Positions 35,123 through 43,897 are shown, numbered from the stretch's first letter. The stretch is DNA of 64,000 nt from Streptomyces cellulosae (GCA_014655195.1 BNBH01000014.1:124001-188000); one strand, 5' to 3'. A program made the numbers and translations. Notes: generated from the sequence alone by a model not told the origin.

Positions 35123-35620
35123 ATGACCACGCCCGTACGGCGTCACCCCGGTGGCGCGACGCAGGACAGGACCGTCGGCTGGGCCCGCAATCCGCTCACG
35201 GAGTTCGACCAGCTGATCAACGAGATGACCGGGCTGCTCGAGTCCACCGTGGGAAGCGCGGCGCCCGCAGCGGCGTGGACGCCCATGGCGGACGTCACGG
35301 AGTCCGACGACGCCTTCCACGTCGAGATCGAACTCCCCGGCGTCAAGACCAAGGACGTCGACGTGGAGGCCAACAGCCAGGAGCTGGTGGTCACCGGAGA
35401 GATCAAGGAGAGGGAACGCAAGGGCGTCCTGCGCCGGAGCACCCGCCGCACCGGAGCCTTCGAGTACCGGCTGCGGCTGCCCGGAGAGGTCGACATGGAC
35501 AAGATCACCGCGCGGATGTCGGACGGCGTGCTCAGCATCACCGTCCCCAAGGCCGACGTCGCCAGGCCCCGGCACATCGAGATCAGCGACACGAGTGAGA
35601 GCTCGGGGAACAGCTCCTGA
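35123..35620 (+). CDS. Small heat-shock protein (Hsp20 family)
   Basis: 165 residues. Alpha-crystallin domain at about 52-155 with IELPGVKTKDVDVEAN and the closing GVLSITVPK. ATP-independent chaperone that holds unfolding proteins. A strong GGAGG/AAGGGGA site precedes ATG 35123. It lies 43 bases after the flavoprotein and is followed by a strong terminator, so the thioredoxin-to-Hsp20 genes are probably one transcript. No HAIR/CIRCE repeat was seen. Confidence 0.94.
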   Translation: MTTPVRRHPGGATQDRTVGWARNPLTEFDQLINEMTGLLESTVGSAAPAAAWTPMADVTESDDAFHVEIELPGVKTKDVDVEANSQELVVTGEIKERERKGVLRRSTRRTGAFEYRLRLPGEVDMDKITARMSDGVLSITVPKADVARPRHIEISDTSESSGNSS

Positions 35621-35627
35621 GACGCCA

Positions 35628-35658
35628 CCGCGGTTCCGGACGGCGTCCGGAACCGCGG
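35628..35658 (+). terminator. Terminator after hsp20
   Basis: Perfect 14-bp stem CCGCGGTTCCGGAC / GTCCGGAACCGCGG with a three-base loop, eight bases after the stop codon. Confidence 0.85.
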
Positions 35659-35722
35659 CCGGCCGGACGAGGCTCGAACATCCGGCGGTGACTCATGAAC
35701 AGGCGTCCCCTGCCACACCTTC

Positions 35723-36001
35723 CTACCGCGACCGGGGCACGGTACGGGGTCCGCCGTCGCCCCTGTCACCGCGCCGGCGCCAGGCGCGCAACAGGCGGAG
35801 GGGAAGGAGACCCAGCGGCGCGCGCCGGCCCAGGTCGGCCTGGTCCTCGCGGTCGAACGCCCGCGCGTAACGCTCCGCGTCCCGCGCCGTCGGATATCGC
35901 TTGCTTCCCTCAGCCCCGCACCCGCGCGCGCAATGCCAGCGCATCGACTCGCCCTCGTGGAAGAAGCGAAAACGGTGTCCCAGCAGGTGGCAGCGCAGCA
36001 T
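35723..36001 (-). CDS. Small Cys/His-containing protein
   Basis: 92 residues (96 from the ATG at 36013). Pattern LRCHLLGHRFRF then MRWHCARGCGAEGSKRYPTA; the His and Cys placing suggests a bound metal. The middle DREDQADLGRRAPLGLLPLRL is shared with small hypothetical streptomycete proteins as I know them. Arg-rich tail. It is divergent from the transporter; no strong ribosome site, so the start is uncertain. Confidence 0.6.
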   Translation of the reverse strand: MLRCHLLGHRFRFFHEGESMRWHCARGCGAEGSKRYPTARDAERYARAFDREDQADLGRRAPLGLLPLRLLRAWRRRGDRGDGGPRTVPRSR

Positions 36002-36089
36002 AAACGACCACATTATCCGTATAGGTGCCTTTCGTCCTGTTCCGCTCCCCCAGGCATCAGCCCGTCAACCTGATCGAGGAGACATGCGC

Positions 36090-38018
36090 ATGACCAGCAC
36101 CTCCGAACTCGGCGTGGTGACCACCAAGGTTCCCGCCCGGCTGGACCGGCTGCCGTGGTCCCGCTTCCACTGGAGGATCGTCATCGGCCTCGGCACCGTC
36201 TGGATCCTGGACGGACTCGAGGTGACGATCGTCGGGGCGGTCGCCGCCCGCATGACGGAACCGGGCAGCGGCATCGACCTGACCAGCGCCGACATCGGCA
36301 CCGCCGCCGCCATCTACGTGGCGGGCGCGTGCCTCGGAGCCCTCCTGTTCGGCAGGCTCACCGACCGTTTCGGGCGCAAGAAACTGTTCATGGTCACGCT
36401 CGGCATCTACGTCCTCGCCACCGTCGCGACCGCGTTCGCCCGTGACCCCTGGTACCTGTACCTCGCCCGTTTCGTCACCGGCATGGGCATCGGCGGGGAG
36501 TACGCCGCGATCAACTCGGCCATCGACGAGCTGATCCCCGCCCGCAACCGCGGGCAGGTGGACCTCGCCATCAACGGCAGTTACTGGGTCGGTTCGGCGA
36601 TCGGCAGCCTGGTCGCCGTGCTGCTCCTCAACGAGAGCCTGCTGGCGGCCGACCTCGGCTGGCGGCTGGCCTTCGGCCTGGGCGGCGTCCTGGGCCTGGC
36701 CATCATGCTGGTACGCCGCCATGTGCCCGAGAGTCCACGCTGGCTGTTCATCCACGGGCACGAGGACGAGGCCGAACGCATCGTCGACGGGATCGAGGCC
36801 GAGGTGCGTCAGGAGACCGGCCAGGAGCTGCCGGAGCCGGGCGAGGCGGTCACCGTGCGGCAGCGCAAGGTCATCCCGTTCCGGGAGATCGCCGGCGTGG
36901 CCCTGCGGCGGTACCCGCGTCGCGCCCTTCTCGGCCTGGCGCTCTTCGTCGGACAGGCGTTCCTGTACAACGCGATCGTCTTCGACCTCGGCACGCTGCT
37001 GAGCGGATTCTTCGACATCGGGTCCGGCACGATCCCGTACTTCCTCGCCCTGTTCGCGATCGCCAACTTCCTCGGGCCGCTCCTCCTCGGACGGCTGTTC
37101 GACACCGTGGGCAGGAAGCCGATGATCACCGCCACCTACTTCGGCTCGGCGGTCGTGGCCACCGTCCTCGCGGTCCTGCTGATGACCGGGTCCCTGACCA
37201 CGCTGTGGTTCTTCCTGCTGGTGTCGCTGACCTTCTTCGTGGCCTCCGCGGGAGCGAGCTCGGCCTATCTGACGGTGAGCGAGGTCTTCCCCATGGAGAC
37301 CCGCGCCCTGTCCATCTCGCTGTTCTTCGCCATCGGCACGGCCGTGGGCGGGATCACCGGGCCGCTGCTGTTCGGCCACTTGATCCACACGGGCAACGCC
37401 GACCTGGTGGCCATCGGCTTCCTCGTCGGAGCTGCGGCCATGGCGCTGGGCGGTCTCGCCGAGGTCTTCTTCGGCGTGCGCGCCGAACAGCAGTCCCTGG
37501 AGAACATCGCCCGGCCGCTCACCGCCGAGGAGGTGGAGGCGGACTGGCGCGGCGAGCCCGCGCCGCAGACCGAACGGGACCTCGGCCGGCCGGCCGAGGT
37601 GCAGCAGGCGGCGCACGAGCGCGACCGGCGGATCGCCGACCGCACCGCCCGCCGCCGGGAGCGGCAGCGCGCCGGACTCCGCCGCTACCGCCCGGGCACC
37701 GGGCAGGGCAACAGGATGTACTCGCCGGGGATGGCCGGCACCGCGGGCGCGGCGAGCCGTACGTCCGCCATGGCCGAGCAGCGCCTCGACGACGAGATCG
37801 AGCAGATCACCCACGCCCTCCAGGAATCCGGCCCGACGAGCCGCGATGAGCTCAAGAAGGCCGTGGGCGGCCATTCCTGGGGCCCCCGGCGCTTCCGGCG
37901 CGCCCTGCGCGAGTCCAAGCGTGAGTCCAGGGTGAAGGACATCGGCCACGACACCTACGCGCCGGCGGACGGACACGGCGGGTCCGGCAGCGCACCGGGC
38001 GCCCCACGCCGGCGGTGA
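36090..38018 (+). CDS. MFS sugar-porter-like transporter with C-terminal winged-helix-like tail
   Basis: 642 residues. The N-terminal 470 residues are a 12-segment MFS transporter (GRLTDRFGRKKLFMVTLG, RFVTGMGIGGEYAAINS, PESPRWLFIHG, LFDTVGRKPMI, VFPMETRALSISL). The last 170 residues are charged and cytoplasmic, and end in a unit (LDDEIEQITHALQESGPTSR, DELKKAVGGHSWGPRRF) that looks like a small winged-helix domain. The ATG at 36090 is eight bases from GAGGAG; 36084 is also possible. Substrate unknown. It is followed closely by two DUF2267 genes on the same strand. Confidence 0.85.
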   Translation: MTSTSELGVVTTKVPARLDRLPWSRFHWRIVIGLGTVWILDGLEVTIVGAVAARMTEPGSGIDLTSADIGTAAAIYVAGACLGALLFGRLTDRFGRKKLFMVTLGIYVLATVATAFARDPWYLYLARFVTGMGIGGEYAAINSAIDELIPARNRGQVDLAINGSYWVGSAIGSLVAVLLLNESLLAADLGWRLAFGLGGVLGLAIMLVRRHVPESPRWLFIHGHEDEAERIVDGIEAEVRQETGQELPEPGEAVTVRQRKVIPFREIAGVALRRYPRRALLGLALFVGQAFLYNAIVFDLGTLLSGFFDIGSGTIPYFLALFAIANFLGPLLLGRLFDTVGRKPMITATYFGSAVVATVLAVLLMTGSLTTLWFFLLVSLTFFVASAGASSAYLTVSEVFPMETRALSISLFFAIGTAVGGITGPLLFGHLIHTGNADLVAIGFLVGAAAMALGGLAEVFFGVRAEQQSLENIARPLTAEEVEADWRGEPAPQTERDLGRPAEVQQAAHERDRRIADRTARRRERQRAGLRRYRPGTGQGNRMYSPGMAGTAGAASRTSAMAEQRLDDEIEQITHALQESGPTSRDELKKAVGGHSWGPRRFRRALRESKRESRVKDIGHDTYAPADGHGGSGSAPGAPRRR

Positions 38019-38039
38019 CCGGAACAGAAGGAGGCAGCG

Positions 38040-38432
38040 ATGAAGTACGACGAATTCCTCGCCCGTGTACGTGAGCGCGGCGAGTACAAGGACAACGACG
38101 AGGCCGCGCACGTCACCAACGCCGTGCTGGAAGTGCTGGCCCAGCGGATCAGCCCCGGAGAGGTCGGGGATCTGGCGTCACAGCTCCCCGGCCCGCTGGG
38201 ACAGGTGCTGGTGAACGCCGCGCCGCAGCAGGCGCGGAGCTTCGGGATCGAGGAGTTCCTGCGCCGGGTCGCCGAGCGCACCGGGGCCCGGCCGCGTACG
38301 GCGGAATGGGACGCCGGCGCGGTCCTGTCCACCCTGGGGGACGCCGTGACCGGCGGAGAACTGAACCAGATCATCAGCCAGCTCCCCTCGAGCTACGCGG
38401 CCCTGTTCGGCAAGGCCGACCTGGCGGGCTGA
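38040..38432 (+). CDS. DUF2267 protein, copy 1
   Basis: 130 residues, all helical by look, with two DUF2267 repeats (KYDEFLARVRERGEYKDNDE, LASQLPGPLGQVLVN; then EEFLRRVAERTG, IISQLPSSYAALFG). Function unknown; DUF2267 genes commonly sit in stress clusters with Hsp20 and universal stress proteins. GGAGG-like site before ATG 38040. 22 bases behind the transporter, so the same transcript is likely. Confidence 0.85.
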   Translation: MKYDEFLARVRERGEYKDNDEAAHVTNAVLEVLAQRISPGEVGDLASQLPGPLGQVLVNAAPQQARSFGIEEFLRRVAERTGARPRTAEWDAGAVLSTLGDAVTGGELNQIISQLPSSYAALFGKADLAG

Positions 38433-38465
38433 GCCCGCAGCACCCGGAACGAAAGGCCCACACAA

Positions 38466-38894
38466 ATGGTCGACACAGGCTTTTCCTCGTTCGACACGAT
38501 GGTGGACAAGGCCAACCGGCTCCTCAAGGACATCGAGGAGGCCTTCGGATGGCCCAAGGACCGGCGCAAGCAGTCCTACGCAGCGCTGCGGGCCGTGCTG
38601 CACCCGCTCAGGGACCGGCTCCCGGTGGACACGGCCGTGCAGTTCGGCGCCCAGTTGCCGACCCTCGTCAGGGGTGTCTACTACGACGGCTGGAAACCGG
38701 CCGAATCGCCCGTGCGGATGAGCAACGACGAGTTCATGGCACGGGTCAGGAGCGAATTCCCCTACGCGGTCGAGGGCGGCTCCGAGAAACTGGTGCGCAC
38801 CGTCCTGAAAACCCTGGCGCTGCATGTGAGCGCCGGCGAATGGGAGCACCTCAAGTCCCGCGTGCCGAACGCGTTCGCCGCGCTCCTGCCGTGA
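38466..38894 (+). CDS. DUF2267 protein, copy 2
   Basis: 142 residues. Again two DUF2267 units: DIEEAFGWPKDRRKQSYAAL with LPVDTAVQFGAQLPTLVRG, and DEFMARVRSEFPYAVEGG with HLKSRVPNAFAALLP. It is a diverged relative of the preceding gene. Convergent with the SpoIIE-type phosphatase. Confidence 0.85.
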   Translation: MVDTGFSSFDTMVDKANRLLKDIEEAFGWPKDRRKQSYAALRAVLHPLRDRLPVDTAVQFGAQLPTLVRGVYYDGWKPAESPVRMSNDEFMARVRSEFPYAVEGGSEKLVRTVLKTLALHVSAGEWEHLKSRVPNAFAALLP

Positions 38895-38916
38895 CCCTGC
38901 CGTTTGCGTCCCCTGG

Positions 38917-40146
38917 TCACGGATCGGGTTGGTCCGGATCAGGGGGCTGCCACTCGAACATCAGGATGGTGGCGTCGTCGCTGAGCTTGTTGTGCCGGTG
39001 GTCGAGGATGGAGTGGATGAGCAGGCGCAGCACTTCCGGGGCGTTCTGCCCCGCCGCGGTGGACCGGATGATGTAGTCGGTGAAGCGCTCCAGGCCGAAC
39101 TGCTCGCCCTTCTCGTTGCGTGACTCGACGACGCCGTCCGAGTAGAGAAGGATGCGGTCACCCGGTTCCAGGCGGACCTCGTGCACCTGACGGGCGGTCC
39201 CGGCGAGACGCGCGGGCAGTCCCAGAGGGGGCTCGGACGGCCGCTCCAGCGCCTTGTGGAGCAGGCGGTGGCGGCGGATGAGCAGCGGGGCCGGATGACC
39301 GCAGTTGCACCACCTCAGCACGCCGGTGGGCATGTGCAGTTGCGTGAAGACACCGGTGCAGAACTGCTCCGGGAGCCACTTCGCCAGCGCGTCGTCCACG
39401 GTGCCCACGAGTTCGTCGAGGCCCGCTCCGCTGCGCCGGGCGTTGCGGCAGCCCGCCATGGCGACGGAGGTGGCGAGTCCGGACGCCAGATCGTGCCCCA
39501 TGCCGTCGAGGATCGTGGTGTGCAGGATGTCCTCGGTGAACACATGGTCGAAGGCGTCGCCGCCCAGTTCGTACGCCGGCTCCAGGGCCGCCGTGGACAC
39601 CACCCGCCCGGTTCCGATCGACCGGGGAGGGAGGAAGGCGCGCACCATCTCCGTGGGGAGATGCATGGGCCTGGTCCGCATCCGCTGCGCGATGGTGTCG
39701 CTGTAGGTGCGCTTGGACGTGATGATCAACGCGAGGAGCGACGCCGCCGTGCGGCAGCGCCGCAGGGTGAGCCCGTCCAGCGAGTCCATGGTCAGTTCCA
39801 GCACGCCGAGCCGCTCCGCCCCGTTGGCGAGGGGCAGCCATACGTTCAGCTGGCCGGACGGGGTCTCCTCCACGCGGAGGGAGTCGGTGCGGTAGGTCCA
39901 GCCCGCCAGCGACGTCTCGAGGTCCAGGTCGGGCTCGCCCTCGACGAACGGCACCAGCAGTCTCTGCTGGATGTCGACCAGGTAGATCGCGGCCGTCCCC
40001 AGGCCCATGGCCTCGGCGTACCGGTTCAGGACGACGGGCAGCTCCGCGGGGGACGCCAGCTGGGCCGCCCCGACGAACTCTTCCAGCAGGAGCTCTCCCG
40101 ACCCGACGGACGCGTTTCTCTCCATACCTTCGAGGATCCCTGCCAC
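38917..40146 (-). CDS. PP2C-type serine phosphatase (SpoIIE family) with GAF domain
   Basis: 409 residues. GAF-like N-terminal sensor (about 15-165), then a SpoIIE phosphatase domain (about 195-400): GGDAFDHVF, ILDGMGHDLASGLATSVAM, NCGHPAPLL, LYSDGVVESRNEKGEQFG, LSDDATILMF, with the metal-binding Asp residues present. Such enzymes dephosphorylate anti-anti-sigma proteins and so release stress sigma factors; no partner gene is near. The GTG at 40146 lies four bases after the DUF1931 stop, which favours coupling; ATG at 40125 is the alternative. Confidence 0.88.
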   Translation of the reverse strand: MAGILEGMERNASVGSGELLLEEFVGAAQLASPAELPVVLNRYAEAMGLGTAAIYLVDIQQRLLVPFVEGEPDLDLETSLAGWTYRTDSLRVEETPSGQLNVWLPLANGAERLGVLELTMDSLDGLTLRRCRTAASLLALIITSKRTYSDTIAQRMRTRPMHLPTEMVRAFLPPRSIGTGRVVSTAALEPAYELGGDAFDHVFTEDILHTTILDGMGHDLASGLATSVAMAGCRNARRSGAGLDELVGTVDDALAKWLPEQFCTGVFTQLHMPTGVLRWCNCGHPAPLLIRRHRLLHKALERPSEPPLGLPARLAGTARQVHEVRLEPGDRILLYSDGVVESRNEKGEQFGLERFTDYIIRSTAAGQNAPEVLRLLIHSILDHRHNKLSDDATILMFEWQPPDPDQPDP

Positions 40147-40149
40147 CGC

Positions 40150-40599
40150 TCACAGAAGCAGGTCGAAGACGGCTCGGGCCTCGTCCCAGTGCTGGGTCTG
40201 CGGGTTCTTCAGGTCGGGGTGGAGGATCTTGAAGCTCTGGGCGAGGGCGAGGCTGAGTCCGCCGATGATCTCCGGGTAGGCCGCCTCGGTCTCCTCGTCG
40301 GGCGTGCGGTCGAGAGCGGGGTGGGTGGCGAGCTGTTCGAGGATCGGCTCGAGCTCCACCTCCTCGTCGATCTCCCGGAAGCGGTGGATGCTCTCCTGCA
40401 GGCCCTTCGTGATCGGCAGGTCCCAGGTCCGGACGACGTCCCGCCCGTTGGCCTTGGCCGTGGCCTGGGCGACGGTGAGCAGATCGTAGAGCTTGGCGTC
40501 GACGAAGTCGCTGTAGCGCTTGAGATCGTTCTTGTCGACGTCCAGCCCCGCGGCCGCACGGAAGAACCTCTCGAACCTGGCGATGGACATCACGGTCAT
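40150..40599 (-). CDS. DUF1931 histone-fold protein
   Basis: 149 residues. MTVMSIARFERFFRAAAGLD, DLKRYSDFVDAKLYDLL, NGRDVVRTWDLPITKGLQES and LKNPQTQHWDEA match the DUF1931 family, whose solved members fold as a histone pseudodimer of two histone-fold units in one chain. DNA binding is not proven for this group. Start ATG at 40599 with GGAGG. It is the first gene of a pair with the SpoIIE-type phosphatase. Confidence 0.88.
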   Translation of the reverse strand: MTVMSIARFERFFRAAAGLDVDKNDLKRYSDFVDAKLYDLLTVAQATAKANGRDVVRTWDLPITKGLQESIHRFREIDEEVELEPILEQLATHPALDRTPDEETEAAYPEIIGGLSLALAQSFKILHPDLKNPQTQHWDEARAVFDLLL

Positions 40600-40618
40600 G
40601 ACGGCAACCTCCGGCTGC

Positions 40619-40643
40619 GGGGGCCGGGCGAGTCCCGGCCCCC
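40619..40643 (-). promoter_or_regulatory. Hairpin in the 5' leader of the DUF1931 gene
   Basis: 10-bp stem GGGGGCCGGG / CCCGGCCCCC, 20 bases before the start codon and close to its ribosome site. It may limit translation or mark the end of another transcript. Confidence 0.35.
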
Positions 40644-40692
40644 AGTCCTCCAGCCAGCGTGGCCGACGGGGCATCCGAACGCTTGCGCATGC

Positions 40693-40709
40693 CGGGCCGA
40701 ACCGGCCCG
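40693..40709. promoter_or_regulatory. 17-bp dyad upstream of the DUF1931 gene
   Basis: CGGGCCG-AAC-CGGCCCG, perfect 7-bp arms, about 95 bases before the start. It resembles the GGGCC-type dyads bound by dormancy/stress regulators of the DevR/OsdR kind; this link is a guess from general shape. Confidence 0.35.
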
Positions 40710-40749
40710 TCCCGCATTGCCCTGCCAGGCCCATGAGGCCGACGGGCTT

Positions 40750-40784
40750 CCCCCGGGGCCGGCCGGCCCGGCCGGCCCCGGGGG
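40750..40784 (-). terminator. Terminator after the arabinofuranosidase gene
   Basis: Perfect 15-bp stem CCCCCGGGGCCGGCC / GGCCGGCCCCGGGGG with a five-base loop, 18 bases past the stop codon. Confidence 0.85.
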
Positions 40785-40802
40785 ATCACGCGTTCCGCGT
40801 CG

Positions 40803-43292
40803 TCACCTCCGGGCGATCCTCATGAACGTCACCGAGTGCGGCGGGAAGGTGTACTCGAACGTCGGCGCCACTCCGCGGAACGTCGAGGTCACCGGGGTGA
40901 CCGGGGTGTCCGTCTCGGTGTTCGTGTCGTCCGGGTCGGCGGCCAGGGTGGTGACCCGGGCGCGGGAGGAGACGTGGGCGGTGCCGAGGCCGACGGAGGT
41001 GCGGGCCTCGGACGGCTGGGCGTTGACGACCTTGAGGAGCAGGTCGCCGGTGCGGGCGTCCTCGGTGACCACCTGGCGGAACGGCTCGGCCGGCTTGTCG
41101 TCGGTGAAGCTCCCCCACTCCTCGCCGTCGAGGTACAGGGTGACCTGGCGGCCGCGCACCTCGACCTCGATGTCGTACGCACGGCCCGTCTCGATCGAGC
41201 CCGGCCTGGAGATCAGGGTGGACTTGCCGCCGTCCACGGCCTGCTCCACCGCGGACTGCGTGTTGTTCCAGCCGCCCAGGTTCCACCAGTAGTAGTTCCC
41301 GGTGTCCTTCACGCCGAAGGCGACCAGGAAGCCCTCCTTGCCGGAGCGCTTGACCGCCCTGACCCGCAGGTCGTAGTCGCGCCACTCCGGGTCGCCCGCG
41401 GTGACCAGGGTGTTCTCGGCGGCCTCGTCGGTCTGGACGTAGCGGCCGTCCTGGACGGTCCAGCTGCCGCCGCCGACGTGGCTCCAGCGGCCGGCGCCGG
41501 CCGAGAAGTCGTCGCTGAGCAGCGTGGTGCCGTCGGCCGCCGTCACCTCGACGTCGTCGTACGCGGCGCTCGTCGCCCAGGTGGAGAGGCCGACCGCGCC
41601 GGTGATGGGGCCGCTGACGTCGGGCGTGGTACTGGCTCGTGAGGGGATCACCCGGTCGCCGACGTTGGTCATGAACAGCTTCTGGACCTCGTAGTTCGCC
41701 GAGCCCCAGGAGGCGCGCTTGTTGAACCAGATCATGTCCGGCCGCCACTGCACGTGGTCCTCGTTGGCCAGCAGCGGCGCGTACGAGGCGAGCTTCACGA
41801 CGTCGGCGTTGCGCTCCAGGCCGGTCATGTACGCCGCCTCGGCCAGGGCGTTCTTCCAGGCGTTGCCCTGGGAGGCGTACTCGCCGAGGAAGACCTTCGG
41901 GCCCTGCCGGTCGTAGGAGTCGTAGCGGTCGTTGTTCTGCAGGAACCACTGCGGGCTGTTGTAGTAGTGCTCGTCGACCATGTCGACGCCGCCCTCGCGG
42001 TTGAGCCGCCAGGCGGTGTCGAAGACCGTGCCGGTGTCGTCCGGGCCGGAGTTGGAGATCACCGTGATCTCCGGGTGCTCCGCCTCGATGGCGGCGCGGA
42101 ACCGCTGGAAGCGGGCGAAGAACTCGTGCGGCAGGTTCTCCTCGTTGCCGACGCCGATGTGGGTGAGGCCGAAGGGCCTGGGGTGGCCCATCTCGGCGCG
42201 CAGGGCGCCCCACTTCGACGTCCTCGGGCCGTTGGCGAACTCGATCAGGTCGAGGGTGTCCTGGATGTGCCGCTTCAGCAGCGCCTCGTCGTCGGTGGCC
42301 CTGTTCTGGCCGCAGCCGGTGACGAGCGCGGGGACGACCGGGAGCGGCATCGCGCCGACGTCCTCGGCGAAGCGGAAGTACTCGTAGTAGCCGAGTCCGT
42401 AACTCTGGTTGTATCCCCAGAAGTTGGCGTTGGTGGCGCGTTCCTCGACCGGGCCGACGGTGTCCTTCCACTGGTAGGCGCGCCTGCGCTGCCAGCCGGA
42501 GGCCTCGCTGTAGTCCTCCATGGAGCCGGTGTTGACCAGGCAGCCGCGGGGGAAGCGGAGGAAGCCGGGCTGCAGCGCGGCGATCTTCTCTGCGAGGTCC
42601 TTGCGCAGCCCGTTGGGCCGGTTCTTGTACGTCTCGCGCGGGAACAGCGACACCATGTCGAGGGCCGCGTCGGCGGAGGTGGCCACGGTGAGGCGGCCGC
42701 GGTTGCTGGTGCGAGACGCGGTGAAGGTGGCCTTGTACTGCGTCCAGCCGCCCCGTACGGCGACCGTGCGGCTGTCGGCGAGGGTGCCCGCCGCGTCCTT
42801 GAGCGTGACGGTGAGGGCGGCGCCGGCCTCGGCGCGGGCCCACACCGAGAAGTCGTACCGCTTGCCCTGCTCGACCCGGATGCCGGTGTTGTGGCCGGCG
42901 TTGGTGACGGAGGAGCCGGCCCCGAGGGACAGGTAGGTGCGGTTGCGCTCGTTGAGCCGCCCGGAGTCGTCCCGCGCCTCGGCCGTGCCGGAGGGGGTCC
43001 AGGAGGTCAGGGGCGTGTAGGAGGCGTGGTCGGCGGTGGAGTACTCGAAGGAGCGGTTCTGGACGAGTTCGGCGTACAGACCGCCGTCGGCGGCCCGGTT
43101 GATGTCCTCGAAGAAGACGCCGTACATCGTGTCGCCGATCGCCGGGCCACGGGCGCCGGTGTCGACGGTGATCGTGTAGTCGGTGACGTCCTCCGCGTGG
43201 GCGGGGACCGGGAGCAGGACGGCGGCCGTCAGCAGGGCGGTGCCGGCGAGGACGGCTCTGCGGCGGGTGCGGTGCCGGGCGGTGCGTGACAT
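40803..43292 (-). CDS. Secreted alpha-L-arabinofuranosidase (GH51-like) with lectin-like domains
   Basis: 829 residues. Twin-arginine signal (RTRRRAVLAGTALL, cleavage near AHA). It has an N-terminal carbohydrate-binding-like region (about 70-195), the GH51-type barrel (about 200-520) with acid/base Glu in HIGVGNEENLPHEF and nucleophile Glu in KVFLGEYASQG, a laminin-G/concanavalin-like insert (about 590-740, DDFSAGAGRW and YYWWNLGGWNN), and the C-terminal arabinofuranosidase domain ending PPHSVTFMRI. It removes arabinose from plant polymers. Start ATG at 43292 with GGAG five bases upstream. Confidence 0.9.
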   Translation of the reverse strand: MSRTARHRTRRRAVLAGTALLTAAVLLPVPAHAEDVTDYTITVDTGARGPAIGDTMYGVFFEDINRAADGGLYAELVQNRSFEYSTADHASYTPLTSWTPSGTAEARDDSGRLNERNRTYLSLGAGSSVTNAGHNTGIRVEQGKRYDFSVWARAEAGAALTVTLKDAAGTLADSRTVAVRGGWTQYKATFTASRTSNRGRLTVATSADAALDMVSLFPRETYKNRPNGLRKDLAEKIAALQPGFLRFPRGCLVNTGSMEDYSEASGWQRRRAYQWKDTVGPVEERATNANFWGYNQSYGLGYYEYFRFAEDVGAMPLPVVPALVTGCGQNRATDDEALLKRHIQDTLDLIEFANGPRTSKWGALRAEMGHPRPFGLTHIGVGNEENLPHEFFARFQRFRAAIEAEHPEITVISNSGPDDTGTVFDTAWRLNREGGVDMVDEHYYNSPQWFLQNNDRYDSYDRQGPKVFLGEYASQGNAWKNALAEAAYMTGLERNADVVKLASYAPLLANEDHVQWRPDMIWFNKRASWGSANYEVQKLFMTNVGDRVIPSRASTTPDVSGPITGAVGLSTWATSAAYDDVEVTAADGTTLLSDDFSAGAGRWSHVGGGSWTVQDGRYVQTDEAAENTLVTAGDPEWRDYDLRVRAVKRSGKEGFLVAFGVKDTGNYYWWNLGGWNNTQSAVEQAVDGGKSTLISRPGSIETGRAYDIEVEVRGRQVTLYLDGEEWGSFTDDKPAEPFRQVVTEDARTGDLLLKVVNAQPSEARTSVGLGTAHVSSRARVTTLAADPDDTNTETDTPVTPVTSTFRGVAPTFEYTFPPHSVTFMRIARR

Positions 43293-43445
43293 GGATACTC
43301 CGCGGCTCTTGGGGGGAGTGGGCGGTCGTTCGTAATGTCGGACGCTGTGCAGCACTTCGAACGGCAAGATAGGGAGGGGGCAGGAGCACGTCAATGGGGC
43401 GTGCGGCACCGCGGAGCACGAGAGAGCACGGGAGAACGGGACGCC

Positions 43446-43895
43446 ATGGGCGAGTTCTGGCCGGTACCCGACGTACTGGCGTATCTGGGCGGCGCCTGGC
43501 GGGCCGAGCGCGTGGTGCGGGACCTGGCGGGCGGGGACGAGGGGCGGTTCAGCGGGACCGTGGTGTTCGAGCCGCTCGACGACGAGGACGGCTTGCTGCA
43601 GCGGGAGTCCGGCGACTTCACCTGGCGCGGCGTCACGCGGCCCGCCGAGCGCACGCTCCGCTTCCTGCGCGGGCCCGACGGCACGGCGGACGTGCGGTTC
43701 GCGGACGGCCGCTTCTTCCACGGCCTGGACCTCGGGTCCGGCCGGCACACCGCCGACCACCCCTGCTCGGCGGACCTCTACCGGGGCGAGTTCACCGTGC
43801 GGGACGCGGACCACTGGCGGGTGGTCTGGCGGGTGCGCGGCCCGGCGAAGGACCTGGAGCTCGTCACGGAGTACGCACGCACTCCCGTCACGTGA
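43446..43895 (+). CDS. DUF6314-type protein of unknown function
   Basis: 149 residues. VLAYLGGAWRAERVVRDLAGG, SGTVVFEPLDD, LQRESGDFTWRG, RFADGRFFHGLDL and DLYRGEFTV form a small beta-barrel-like pattern seen in DUF6314 proteins. No catalytic motif recognised. Start ATG at 43446; the frame is open from 43335 but that part is not family-like. It ends three bases before the convergent phosphatase-like gene. Confidence 0.75.
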   Translation: MGEFWPVPDVLAYLGGAWRAERVVRDLAGGDEGRFSGTVVFEPLDDEDGLLQRESGDFTWRGVTRPAERTLRFLRGPDGTADVRFADGRFFHGLDLGSGRHTADHPCSADLYRGEFTVRDADHWRVVWRVRGPAKDLELVTEYARTPVT

Positions 43896-43897
43896 GG

